64,000 nt of DNA, from contig CATKXX010000005.1 in the NCBI GenBank assembly GCA_949840935.1, forward strand, positions 1-64,000. Direction: 5' to 3'. Every line of letters starts with the position of its first letter. Position 1 is the stretch's first letter. Of the stretch, positions 41,461-49,669 are shown in pieces. Position numbers and translations under genes: made by a program. The notes below the pieces were generated by a model. It did not search any database. It had not been told where the DNA came from and was given only the letters and a program-made list of their open reading frames with translations. The DNA is from an uncultured Acetatifactor sp. Lineage in GTDB: Bacteria; Bacillota; Clostridia; Lachnospirales; Lachnospiraceae.

Positions 41461-43432
41461 ATTCCTCTCCGTCTTCTTTCCGGTAATTTCCCTGATATTC
41501 TTTTCGATACTCTTTTTTGTAATCTTTTCGATATTCTTCCTGGCCTTCCTTCGGATACTCTTCCTGGTCTTCTTCCTGATGTTCTCCCTGATATTCCCCT
41601 TGATATTCTTTCTGATATTCTTCTGGGTCTTCTTCCTGATATTCTTCTGGGTCTTCTTCCTGATATTCTGCCTGATATTCTTCTGGATCTTCTCCTGTGT
41701 CATCTTCCTGGTATTCGTCGTCATACCAGAACCCGTCCGCCAGAGGATCCTCCTCTGTCCAGGCTTCCAGCCAGTCCAGCCGCTCCCTGACCCATTTATA
41801 ATTGCGCTCCCGGTCGATAAGGCTCCCCTGTTCCATCAATTGTTTCCAAAAACTAAGAAGCCCTGCGGCCATCTCCCGCCGCCGTCCGATGGTCTGCTCG
41901 TAGAGCCGCAGGCCCCGCTCTAGCAGAAGCTGCTCCTTCTGGGATCCCTGGGCCGCCAGCTGTATTTCCCGGATGCGCTCCATGGCACCCGCCCGCTCCG
42001 CCTCCGAAAGGCGCAGATTGGAATTGAGCAGCAGCGTATCCCGGTAATCGCCGCCGCTGCTCTTGGCGCTGACGTGAAGGATGCCGTCGATATCATATGT
42101 AAATGTGACCAGGGCGGACTGCTCCCCCGCCAGCCCCGGCGGCACCTGAACCTCCAATTCCCCCAGCTTCAGGTTCTCCGAGGCATAGTAACCCTCTCCC
42201 TGATAAATTTCAAACCGCAGTGCATTCTGATAGTCGTGCAGAGTGTGGAAACGCTCCTGATGGCTGGCCGGCAGCATACTGCTGCGGGGAATCAGGACAG
42301 CCATATGGGGCTTCCTGTCCCCGGCATGGCTGAATGTGGCCACCCCCAGGGAAAAGGGACAGACATCCGTCATCACCAGATCCTGAAGCTCCTCTGCCCT
42401 CTCCCGGATTCCCGCGCACAGCCCCACACCCAGGGCCACCACCTCGTCGGGATTGGCCTCCGCAGGAGGACGGCGGCCGAACACTTCCTCCAGGAAATCA
42501 ACGAACACTGTAAGCCGGGAAGAACCGCCCACCAGCACTACCTCCTTAATACGGCCTCCCCGCCCCCTGTCCCTCATGGCCCGGGTGATCACCTCCCGCA
42601 CTCTCCGAAACAGCGGCTCGCACAATTGGCGCAAAATGACATTGGTAAGGACAAGGCTGTATTTTTCCTCCCCTTTCTGAATGGAAATAACAGTCTCCGG
42701 CATATGGGACAGGGCCATTTTCGCCGCCTCCGCCTGACGGTAGAGGGACGCCCGCAGAGACGGTTCCATCCGGTCTTCCGCAAGGCCGTTCTCCTTACAG
42801 AAATGAGCCGCTATAACCCGGTCAACATCGTCGCCTCCCAGCCGGTTATCCCCGGCGATAGCGGTAATCTCGATAATATTTTCAAAACAGTCCACAATAC
42901 TCACGTCCAGGGTGCCGCCGCCAAAGTCCACTACCATCATCTGGTGATCGCCGTTTTGGGCGCTGTAACGATGGTAAAGCGCTGCGGCGGAGGGCTCGTT
43001 GATCAGCCTCTTTACCGTCAGCCCTGCCATCTGGGCCGCAAGCTTTGTGGCGCAGCGCTGATCATCGTTGAAGTAGGCGGGAACACTGATAACTGCCTCC
43101 TCCACCGGCTCCCCCAGATACCGACGGGCATCCTCCATCAGCTGGCGCAGCACCAGGGCGGAGAGTTCTTCTGGCCTGTACTGCCTTTTTCCCAGTGTAA
43201 GCTTCTTCTCCGTCCCCATCCAGATTTTAAAGGATGCAGCTGTGGATTCCGGGTGAGTGATCAGCCGCTCCTTTGCCGCCGCGCCCACCAGGACAGACCC
43301 GTCCTCCATCACACTCACCGCACTGCTTGTTTTAAATTCCCCCAGCTCGTTGGGAATCAATTCTGCCCTGCCGTCCCGGTAGATACAGGCCAGGCTGTTG
43401 GTGGTTCCCAGATCAATCCCAATGACAGCCAT
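41447..43432 (-). CDS. Hsp70-family chaperone (HscC-like) with acidic repeat tail
   Basis: 661 residues; GGGAGG lies before the ATG. The nucleotide-binding domain is complete: IGIDLGTTNSLACIY, VISVPAYFNDDQRCATKLAA, RLINEPSAAALYHR, VVDFGGGTLDVSIVD, VLVGGSSRL. A substrate-binding beta domain follows (QVPPGLAGEQSALVTFTYDIDG). The helical lid is shortened, and from about residue 575 the chain is Glu/Tyr/Gln repeats such as EEDPEEYQ. This fits HscC-type rather than DnaK. No CIRCE operator is upstream. The two J-proteins at 27-33 kb are candidate partners. Confidence 0.88.
   Translation of the reverse strand: MAVIGIDLGTTNSLACIYRDGRAELIPNELGEFKTSSAVSVMEDGSVLVGAAAKERLITHPESTAASFKIWMGTEKKLTLGKRQYRPEELSALVLRQLMEDARRYLGEPVEEAVISVPAYFNDDQRCATKLAAQMAGLTVKRLINEPSAAALYHRYSAQNGDHQMMVVDFGGGTLDVSIVDCFENIIEITAIAGDNRLGGDDVDRVIAAHFCKENGLAEDRMEPSLRASLYRQAEAAKMALSHMPETVISIQKGEEKYSLVLTNVILRQLCEPLFRRVREVITRAMRDRGRGGRIKEVVLVGGSSRLTVFVDFLEEVFGRRPPAEANPDEVVALGVGLCAGIRERAEELQDLVMTDVCPFSLGVATFSHAGDRKPHMAVLIPRSSMLPASHQERFHTLHDYQNALRFEIYQGEGYYASENLKLGELEVQVPPGLAGEQSALVTFTYDIDGILHVSAKSSGGDYRDTLLLNSNLRLSEAERAGAMERIREIQLAAQGSQKEQLLLERGLRLYEQTIGRRREMAAGLLSFWKQLMEQGSLIDRERNYKWVRERLDWLEAWTEEDPLADGFWYDDEYQEDDTGEDPEEYQAEYQEEDPEEYQEEDPEEYQKEYQGEYQGEHQEEDQEEYPKEGQEEYRKDYKKEYRKEYQGNYRKEDGEEYGSD
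41462..41720. repeat. Degenerate tandem repeat encoding the Hsp70 tail
   Basis: Short units built on GATATTCTTCCTGG/GGGTCTTCTTCCTGA (as written on the plus strand) recur with 12- to 33-bp spacing over about 260 bp. The Hsp70 frame gives Glu-Tyr-Gln-rich acidic repeats, and a second frame stays open and gives Lys/Asn/Ile/Arg repeats. Confidence 0.75.
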
Positions 43433-43476
43433 TATAGTCCTCCCTTCTGAATTTCCCTGTCTGCTTCGATTATGAT

Positions 43477-44265
43477 TCAGTCCATATACAGCTTATTGTT
43501 TCGGAATAATTCGCAGTATTCCATCTGCCAGTTGTAAAAAGAATTATTTTCATCTTCCGCCCAGAGCGCTTTCACATCCTCATCCAGAGAATCATCCGCC
43601 TGAACAATTTCGGGAATCGTATGTCCGTAAAAGAGAACCCGCCTTTCCCACACATCGCATATCTGACCCGGATATGTAAAGCCCGATGCTCCCTTATCGA
43701 AAAGAGATGATATATGGGAAATCGTTTCCCTGTGACCGCCGCTTTCCAGCAGCCGGCCTGTCTGTGCACTCAAATGCCCGAAACCACATATCACTAAAAC
43801 TTTCTGTTTCTCATAAAGTATCCGTTTTTCCATAATGTTTTCATGTATGTGGTCATCCCGCTCGTTTGTGGTCGAGTTTGCCTTAAAATCGTTATCTATT
43901 ACCCAATGATCGATCATTTCCACAGGGATACCATTGTCCATGCAGTAACAGTATGCCACACACATATCTATCGGTCCGTCCACAACGCCATATTCCGCAA
44001 AGCTGTTTTCCCTCGCCTCAATAAACACCACATCCGGTTTTATATTGCTTATGGCATTTATCATTTCTTCCATCGAATAATTTGCATATCGCCTGAAATG
44101 CTCCGTATGGAATGTTCCCATAAGATAAATCTCCTGCCCGTCCGTCATTAACACCTTTTTAACCGTAAAATTCTTGAGATTTACATACAAAATTACAGCG
44201 GTTATTACTACTATGGCCAGAATGCCTGAAACGATCTTTACCGCCTTTTTAACCCGTTTTTTCAC
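43477..44265 (-). CDS. Membrane-anchored TraB/ChaN-like protein
   Basis: About 262 residues, GTG start at VKKRVKK ten bases after GGAGG. One N-terminal membrane helix (IVSGILAIVVITAVILYV) is followed by a domain that opens with EIYLMGTFHTEHF, the GTxH signature of the TraB/GumN/ChaN EreA-like fold, and continues PDVVFIEAR (Glu) and VLVICGFGHLSAQTGRLL (His). These residues suggest a metal-dependent hydrolase or sensor outside the membrane. It is transcribed away from the sigma gene. Confidence 0.6.
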   Translation of the reverse strand: MKKRVKKAVKIVSGILAIVVITAVILYVNLKNFTVKKVLMTDGQEIYLMGTFHTEHFRRYANYSMEEMINAISNIKPDVVFIEARENSFAEYGVVDGPIDMCVAYCYCMDNGIPVEMIDHWVIDNDFKANSTTNERDDHIHENIMEKRILYEKQKVLVICGFGHLSAQTGRLLESGGHRETISHISSLFDKGASGFTYPGQICDVWERRVLFYGHTIPEIVQADDSLDEDVKALWAEDENNSFYNWQMEYCELFRNNKLYMD

Positions 44266-44442
44266 CTGTAACACGCCTCCTCAAAAGATATCCGCGGAAT
44301 TGATCGGCGGGATCATCCGACTCCATCATCATACCACAAACGCACACACAATTCCATAAATTATCCTTACGATGCGGCATAATAAAATTTATCTGGATTT
44401 TTGTGACCTTTCTGTTTTTATACTCATCTAATTGTTGTAAAA

Positions 44443-44458
44443 TGAAACGGCCGTTTCA
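44443..44458. promoter_or_regulatory. 16-bp perfect palindrome in the sigma gene promoter
   Basis: TGAAACGGCCGTTTCA, immediately after TTGTAAAAT (a possible -10) and about 50 bp before the sigma ATG. It is a candidate operator for a dimeric repressor. Confidence 0.5.
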
Positions 44459-44506
44459 GGAAAATGAGCAGAAAGCCCATTATCAAATTATAAGGAACAG
44501 GAAAAT

Positions 44507-44992
44507 ATGAACAAGGAACAGTTTACGGCACAGGTGCTTGATGCTGAAAAAAGCCTGTATCACATAGCGAGGTCTTATTTAAAAAATGACGAAGACTGCG
44601 CTGATGCGATGCAAAATGCCATATTACATGCTTTTGAAAAATTACATACCTTACGGGATGAGACGTATTTCAGGACATGGCTTACCAGAATACTAATCAA
44701 TGAGTGTAAACAGATCATTCGTTCCAGAAGAGAGCAGATCCCTTACGAGGAGTACTATGAAGAAGCCCAGACAATGACGGAGCAGAGAGAATATCCCGAA
44801 GTGTTTGAAGCAGTCATGGAACTGGAAAATAACTACAGAGCCCCATTCGTACTGTTTTATGTAGAAGGATTTTCCATGAAAGAAATCTGCCAGATCTTAA
44901 AGCTGTCACAGAGTACGGTAAAAATGAGGCTGTACCGGGGCAGGAAATTCTTAAAATCAAAATTGGAGGGAGTATACGGATATGAAAGATAA
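44507..44992 (+). CDS. ECF-type sigma-70 factor
   Basis: 161 residues. Region 2 is LYHIARSYLKNDEDCADAMQNAILHAFEKLHTL with YFRTWLTRILINECKQ. Region 4 is APFVLFYVEGFSMKEICQILKLSQSTVKMRLYRGRKFLK, a complete helix-turn-helix. AAGGAACAGG lies before the ATG. It overlaps the DUF4179 gene by 11 nt, a common sigma/anti-sigma pair layout, so activity is probably held by that membrane protein. Confidence 0.9.
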   Translation: MNKEQFTAQVLDAEKSLYHIARSYLKNDEDCADAMQNAILHAFEKLHTLRDETYFRTWLTRILINECKQIIRSRREQIPYEEYYEEAQTMTEQREYPEVFEAVMELENNYRAPFVLFYVEGFSMKEICQILKLSQSTVKMRLYRGRKFLKSKLEGVYGYER

Positions 44993-46007
44993 AAAATGGA
45001 ACGACGCATTCCCCGAGGTACCGGAGCATGTGCATCAGGCTGTATTAAGTACTCTTGCCGGACTGGATGACGGAAAGGTCAAAAGGGTGAGAAAGATGAA
45101 AAAGAGTAAAATGATAATCCTGGCAGCGGCAATGGCTGCCGTACTGGGAATGACTGTGAGCGCGTCGGAGATTTTCAAATGGAATCACAAAGCCGAGGAA
45201 GTCTTTCATGCGGATGAAGATCAGCAGACAGCGCTGGTAATGGGACAGATTGCCCGGGAAGAATACCAGACAGTAACGGACAACGGCCTTACCATACAGG
45301 CGATACAGACCATTCAGGATAACAACTGTTTTTACGCGCTGTTTGAGATATCGGCGGAGGATAAATCGATACAGATCACTCCCGACTACAGCATGGACTT
45401 CCTGATGGACTGCCAGGGGGAAGAAAATCCCTTCAGCATGTTAAGCTGGGATTTTGTGGACGAAGGCAGGCAGGCTGTCTCCAACAGCAGATACTTTGAA
45501 ATAACGGGAACGAAAATGAATCCCGGAAGTGAAGATCTGAATATGGACATTACATTTACTTCGCTGAATGGGCCCGGGGAAAAGGCAATGGAGGGTGAAC
45601 ACCTTCTGGAAGGAAGCTGGGAATTTGAAATCAATCTGCATACAACGGAGCCTGTATGTTATGAGCTTGACAGGGAGTGTCAGATTGCAGGCTGTCAGGT
45701 CACAGTCAACAGAGTAGAACTAACGCCCATCAGCATAAAACTGATCTGTGAGGAAGAAGATGTCAGACAGCTGGAGGTAAAAGAAGGAATCAGCCTGGAG
45801 CAGGCGGACAGCCTCAGTGCCCTGTACGTCAACGGAATCCGTTATCAGGACGGTACGGTTGTAGAAGAAATGGGATATCAGGAGCTTGAAGCCGGGTACT
45901 CGGACGGGAAATATACGAAAACGGCTCGGCTCTCCGGCGTAATCGATGTGGAAAAGGTCAGTGCACTCCTGGTAGGCGACAACATGGATGAAATAAATAT
46001 CCGGTAG
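44982..46007 (+). CDS. DUF4179-type membrane protein, probable anti-sigma factor
   Basis: 341 residues. A short cytosolic N-terminus (FPEVPEHVHQAVLSTLAGLDDG) contains the sort of helix that binds ECF sigma factors, then a basic cluster and a single membrane helix (MIILAAAMAAVLGMTVSASEIF), then an extracytoplasmic beta-rich domain ending in a Tyr/Gly/Asp-rich segment. DUF4179 proteins are typically encoded behind ECF sigma genes, as here (11-nt overlap, GGAGGGAG ribosome site). The signal it senses is unknown. Confidence 0.8.
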   Translation: MKDKKWNDAFPEVPEHVHQAVLSTLAGLDDGKVKRVRKMKKSKMIILAAAMAAVLGMTVSASEIFKWNHKAEEVFHADEDQQTALVMGQIAREEYQTVTDNGLTIQAIQTIQDNNCFYALFEISAEDKSIQITPDYSMDFLMDCQGEENPFSMLSWDFVDEGRQAVSNSRYFEITGTKMNPGSEDLNMDITFTSLNGPGEKAMEGEHLLEGSWEFEINLHTTEPVCYELDRECQIAGCQVTVNRVELTPISIKLICEEEDVRQLEVKEGISLEQADSLSALYVNGIRYQDGTVVEEMGYQELEAGYSDGKYTKTARLSGVIDVEKVSALLVGDNMDEINIR

Positions 46008-46047
46008 CATGCAATTGAAACAATAACAAGCTTTCTTCTACCACTTT

Positions 46048-46058
46048 GTTATGGTATA
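46048..46058 (+). promoter_or_regulatory. Promoter element before the WYL regulator
   Basis: TATAAT at 46053 within a block TGGTATAATGCACTCAAGAA that recurs almost unchanged at 21.57 kb. No strong -35 was seen. Confidence 0.45.
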
Positions 46059-46104
46059 ATGCACTCAAGAATCCATCCGCCAAAGCAGGAACGAGGAAAT
46101 ACAC

Positions 46105-47160
46105 ATGGAATTATTTTCGGAAATATACAGCTGTTACTACCAGGTACTGCGGCATCTTCTCTGCAGCCAGGGCGCCCTGTCCATCCAGGACATCCGCAGC
46201 CGGATCTGCGGCGAGGGCTTTGAGGAAAGCCTGCTCTCCATTATACCCAAACTGGAAGACGGCACATGGAATCTGTTTGAAAAGGAGGGGAAGCTGTACC
46301 GTTCCAGGCTTTCCTCCGCTTTCACCACCCCCGTTTCCAGCCTGGAGAAATCCTATCTCAAGGCCCTGCTGTCAGACCCCCGCATAGGGTTGTTTATAAG
46401 CGTGGAACAGCGGGAGCAGCTGTATTGTATGCTGGAAGACACCGCCCCTCTCTGGAAGCCGGAACATTTCTGCTATTTTGACCGTTTTTCCGACAGCGAC
46501 CCCTATGAGGACGAAAACTACCAACGCATCTTCCGCACCCTGCTTCAGGCGCAGAAGGAGAGCCGCTTCGTGGATATCGACTATACCTCGCCGGGGGGAA
46601 ACCGCGTCCATCACCATTACTTCCCCGCCCGCCTGGAATACTCGGTAAAGAACGATAAATTCCGCCTCCTGGCCCTGAAGCCAGTCTCCCAGACGGTAAA
46701 ACTGCAGACTCAGGGCGATTTCAGGACAGCAGGCCCTGATACGGCGGATTCAAATACCGCCCGCGGTTCCCGGCCGGAGGCAAAAATGCGGCTGGAAATC
46801 CTGAATATCTCCCGCATCCAGAGCGTGCAGCCCATGGAAAAGGTTCTCGCCCTCTCCCCTGACCTGAATGAGGTGATCCGGCGCTCTTACTACAGGGAAC
46901 CTCTGCGGCTGCGCATTGTCAACAGGCGCAACGCCCTTGAACGGGCAATGCTCCACTTTGCAAACTATGAAAAGAACACCACAAAAATAGACGAGGACAC
47001 CTACGAGTGCCTCATCTATTATAATCAAAACATGGAGACGGAGCTCTTGATCGAAGTCATGTCCTTCGGCCCCATGCTCACCGTGCTTGGAAATGAAAGG
47101 TTCCTGAACAATCTGCGGGCAAGGCTGCAGCGGCAGATGGCGCTTACGCCTCCCCTGTAA
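46105..47160 (+). CDS. WYL-domain transcriptional regulator
   Basis: 351 residues starting after GAGGAAATACAC. An N-terminal helical part (YYQVLRHLLCSQGALSIQDIRSRI) is followed by the WYL-like barrel (SRFVDIDYTSPGGNRVHHHYFPARLEYSVKNDKFRLLAL) and a C-terminal WCX-like domain (LRIVNRRNALERAMLHFANYEKNT). The Trp-Tyr-Leu triad itself is degenerate (ARLEYS). It is likely a ligand-responsive repressor or activator; no target is adjacent on the same strand. Confidence 0.7.
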   Translation: MELFSEIYSCYYQVLRHLLCSQGALSIQDIRSRICGEGFEESLLSIIPKLEDGTWNLFEKEGKLYRSRLSSAFTTPVSSLEKSYLKALLSDPRIGLFISVEQREQLYCMLEDTAPLWKPEHFCYFDRFSDSDPYEDENYQRIFRTLLQAQKESRFVDIDYTSPGGNRVHHHYFPARLEYSVKNDKFRLLALKPVSQTVKLQTQGDFRTAGPDTADSNTARGSRPEAKMRLEILNISRIQSVQPMEKVLALSPDLNEVIRRSYYREPLRLRIVNRRNALERAMLHFANYEKNTTKIDEDTYECLIYYNQNMETELLIEVMSFGPMLTVLGNERFLNNLRARLQRQMALTPPL

Positions 47161-47224
47161 ATATTTGCCGGAAGCGCGATCACAAAGAATGCCTTTCTGC
47201 GTATACAGGCGGCGGTTGATCCTG

Positions 47225-48670
47225 CTATTCCTTTTTACCTGCAGGTAACTTCGCCGGCTCATCCAGCAGCCCGCCCTCTCTGTCAAACCGCGAGCCATGG
47301 CAAGGGCAGTCCCAGCTGTCCTCGTCAGGGTTCCACTCCATACGGCATCCCATATGGGAACACCTGGCCCAGCACTTCTCCGCTGTCCCCTCCCGTCTCT
47401 TTCGTGGAAACAGCCATCCCTTCACCAGCCCCTTTACACTCTCCGCCATATCCGTGGCAAAGCTTCCCGCCGCCGCTTTTACATGGCATCTCTGGGGCGT
47501 GAACACCCTTTCATATTCGTTTTCCTTTCCCGCCGCCAGGTCGGCCAGAAGCAGGGAAGCCGCCATGGCGGAAGTCATGCCCCATTTCTTATAGCCGGTG
47601 GCCACATACCAGTCCCTGCCTCCGGGGGAAATCCCCTTTCGCCCTCCTGTCAGGCCCTGTCCGCTTTCTCCCTGCCGGAAACGCTCCTGATCCCTGCACA
47701 GGCAGGAATACCTTCCCACAAAAGGTATCCCGTCGTGGGGCATACAGTCCTGGGCCGACCAGCGGCTGACCACACGGCAGTCCTTATAATATCTGTAAGC
47801 CGCTTCCTCAAGCCCCGCATAAGCGCCGCCCTGGGTATTTTTCCCGGTTCTGTGGGAATTTCCCCCCAGGAGGAGCAGCTCTCCCGCGCTGCGGAAGGAC
47901 AGCCCGCCGGGATCTATGCTGTAATACATGCCCTCCAGCCTGCCGCAGCCGGCCAGCGCCAGCACATAGCTTCGCTCCTGATGCTGCCTGGCAAAGTACA
48001 TCCCCGGAAAATTAACAATCGGGTAATGGGTGGCGAAGATTACCTTCTTTGCCCGCACCTCCCCTCCGTCAAAGCGGACGCAATTCCCGTGCACTTTTTT
48101 CACTGGAGTGTTCTCATAGATTTCCAGATCCCCGATTATGGCGCGGATAAATTTCAGCGGATGAAACTGCCCCTGCCCGCCGAACCGAACCGCTCCCTTT
48201 ACCGGAAAAGGAAGCTCGCTGACCGCCGCCATCCTGGCAGGAAGACCCAGCGCCGACGCAGCCGCCTCCTCCTGCCTCAGTATTTCCGCATCCTCCGTGG
48301 AATAGAGATAGGAGGGCAGGCGTCGGAAATCGCAGTCTATCCCCTGCTCCTCCACAATGCTCTGATAAGCGTCGATTGCTTCCTGATTGGCCCTGGCATA
48401 AAGCCGCGCCTGCTCAAAGCCGATATCGTTGATCAGCTTATGGTAAAAAAGACCGTGCTGGCTGGTAATCTTGGCCGTAGTCCGCCCGGTCTGCCCTCCG
48501 GCGATCCTTCCCGCCTCCAGCACTGCCACCTGCTTTCCCAGACGCTGCAGATGATATGCCGTCAGAATCCCTGTCATTCCCGCCCCGATCACTACAATTT
48601 CCCGCTCCAGAAAGCCTTCCGCCCTTTTTCTCCCCGGTATTTCCACCGTTTCCCGCCAGATTGATTCCAT
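47225..48670 (-). CDS. FAD-dependent oxidoreductase with C-terminal Rieske [2Fe-2S] domain
   Basis: About 481 residues from the ATG at MESIWRE (GGAG eight bases before). REIVVIGAGMTGILTAYHLQRLGKQVAVLEAG is the FAD Rossmann motif of the DAO/glycine-oxidase family, and WYVATGYKKWGMTSAM is the second FAD contact. The C-terminus has the Rieske ligands CSHMGC and CPCHGSRFD. Such fusions oxidise amines or sugars and pass electrons to the cluster. It diverges from a nitroreductase gene. Confidence 0.88.
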   Translation of the reverse strand: MESIWRETVEIPGRKRAEGFLEREIVVIGAGMTGILTAYHLQRLGKQVAVLEAGRIAGGQTGRTTAKITSQHGLFYHKLINDIGFEQARLYARANQEAIDAYQSIVEEQGIDCDFRRLPSYLYSTEDAEILRQEEAAASALGLPARMAAVSELPFPVKGAVRFGGQGQFHPLKFIRAIIGDLEIYENTPVKKVHGNCVRFDGGEVRAKKVIFATHYPIVNFPGMYFARQHQERSYVLALAGCGRLEGMYYSIDPGGLSFRSAGELLLLGGNSHRTGKNTQGGAYAGLEEAAYRYYKDCRVVSRWSAQDCMPHDGIPFVGRYSCLCRDQERFRQGESGQGLTGGRKGISPGGRDWYVATGYKKWGMTSAMAASLLLADLAAGKENEYERVFTPQRCHVKAAAGSFATDMAESVKGLVKGWLFPRKRREGTAEKCWARCSHMGCRMEWNPDEDSWDCPCHGSRFDREGGLLDEPAKLPAGKKE

Positions 48671-48755
48671 GCCTGCCACTCCATTCTTCTCCATTATAAA
48701 ACAAGTATTGACGAAAACAGCCCAGGATAAACACTTCATCCGGCCTGACCTGCCC

Positions 48756-48784
48756 TTGAATTCCCGGCAGCAGGATATTATACT
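48756..48784 (+). promoter_or_regulatory. Promoter of the nitroreductase gene
   Basis: TTGAAT, a 17-base spacer and TATACT, ending 33 bp before the ATG. Confidence 0.6.
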
Positions 48785-48816
48785 GATATTGACAGGAAAA
48801 GAAAGGGGATACACTT

Positions 48817-49566
48817 ATGACCAATGAAATATTGAAATCTCTGTATGAGAGAAAATCTGTCCGCGTATTTACCGGGGAAAAAATAGCAGGCGAGGACAAG
48901 GACAGCATTTTGCAGGCAGCGCTGCAGGCCCCATCCGCAGGCTGTCAATTATTGTACACCATTCTCGATATCACGGACGAAAGTAAAAGAGAACGGCTTG
49001 CTGTTTTGTGCGATAACCAGCCCTTTATGGCAAAAGCGGACATGATGCTTGTATTTTGTGCGGACTGCCGGAAATGGCTTTCCTTTTACAGGGAAGCGGG
49101 ACTGGAACCGCGTACTCCCGGTGCAGGCGACCTGCTGCTGGCTGTGGAAGACGCGCTGATCGCAGCACAAAATGCCGTGACAGCGGCGGAAAGCCTGGGA
49201 ATCGGCTCCTGTTATATCGGGGATGTCATGGAAAATGCGGAAGAAATGAGGGCTCTCTTACAGCTCCCCTCATACGTGTATCCCGCGTGCCTGCTGGTTT
49301 TCGGGTATCCGACGAAACAACAGAAGGAGCGGAAAAAGCCGGAACGATTCCGGATTTCAGATATCGTCTGTGAAAACAGTTACCAGGATAAAAGCGGCGC
49401 ACAGATCCGGGAAATGTTTTCGGGGAGGACAGACGGAAAGAGTTATAACGAATGGATGGAAGCCTTCTGGAAGAGAAAATATGAGTCAGAGTTTTCCAGA
49501 GAGATGAACCGTTCGATGGAAATATATCTGCAGGATTTCCTGGAGCCCCACCCGGCCAGGAATTAG
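48817..49566 (+). CDS. Nitroreductase-family FMN oxidoreductase (NfsA/NfrA-like)
   Basis: 249 residues. The start YERKSVRVFTGEKIAGEDKDSIL gives the FMN phosphate-binding arginines, ALQAPSAGCQLLYTI the next FMN contact, and AAESLGIGSCYIGDVMENAEEM the glycine-rich strand. The C-terminal extension beyond residue 170 fits flavin reductase NfrA/NfsA rather than short nitroreductases. It reduces flavins, nitro groups or quinones with NAD(P)H. A strong hairpin follows the stop codon. Confidence 0.88.
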   Translation: MTNEILKSLYERKSVRVFTGEKIAGEDKDSILQAALQAPSAGCQLLYTILDITDESKRERLAVLCDNQPFMAKADMMLVFCADCRKWLSFYREAGLEPRTPGAGDLLLAVEDALIAAQNAVTAAESLGIGSCYIGDVMENAEEMRALLQLPSYVYPACLLVFGYPTKQQKERKKPERFRISDIVCENSYQDKSGAQIREMFSGRTDGKSYNEWMEAFWKRKYESEFSREMNRSMEIYLQDFLEPHPARN

Positions 49567-49578
49567 GGCAATGACGTA

Positions 49579-49615
49579 AGACAGCGGTAAACCTGTTACA
49601 GATTTACCGCTGTCT
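49579..49615. terminator. Hairpin between convergent nitroreductase and glgD genes
   Basis: AGACAGCGGTAAA pairs perfectly with TTTACCGCTGTCT (13 bp, 11-base loop). The T-tracts on either side are short (TCTCTTTA on the plus strand), so it may serve both directions weakly. Confidence 0.65.
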
Positions 49616-49669
49616 CTTTACCATTATATCAATCCTTACCGACAGAAAAATACCGTACCCAGGGCATCC

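Noticed and set aside
41461-41724. Basic 88-residue N-terminal extension of the HAD protein
   Set aside because: It is the Hsp70 tail repeat in another frame. The internal ATG with GGAGAGGA matches the family start. Kept only as a finding.
41242-41923. Plus-strand ORFs of 182 and 325 residues over the Hsp70 tail
   Set aside because: Hydrophobic antisense of the acidic repeat region with no ribosome site.
42074-43450. 458-residue plus-strand ORF opposite the Hsp70 gene
   Set aside because: Antisense shadow; the Hsp70 frame is unmistakable.
43433-43476. CIRCE heat-shock operator before the Hsp70 gene
   Set aside because: No TTAGCACTC/GAGTGCTAA pair in the gap or further upstream.
47297-48664. 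455-residue plus-strand ORF opposite the FAD-Rieske gene
   Set aside because: Antisense shadow without a ribosome site.
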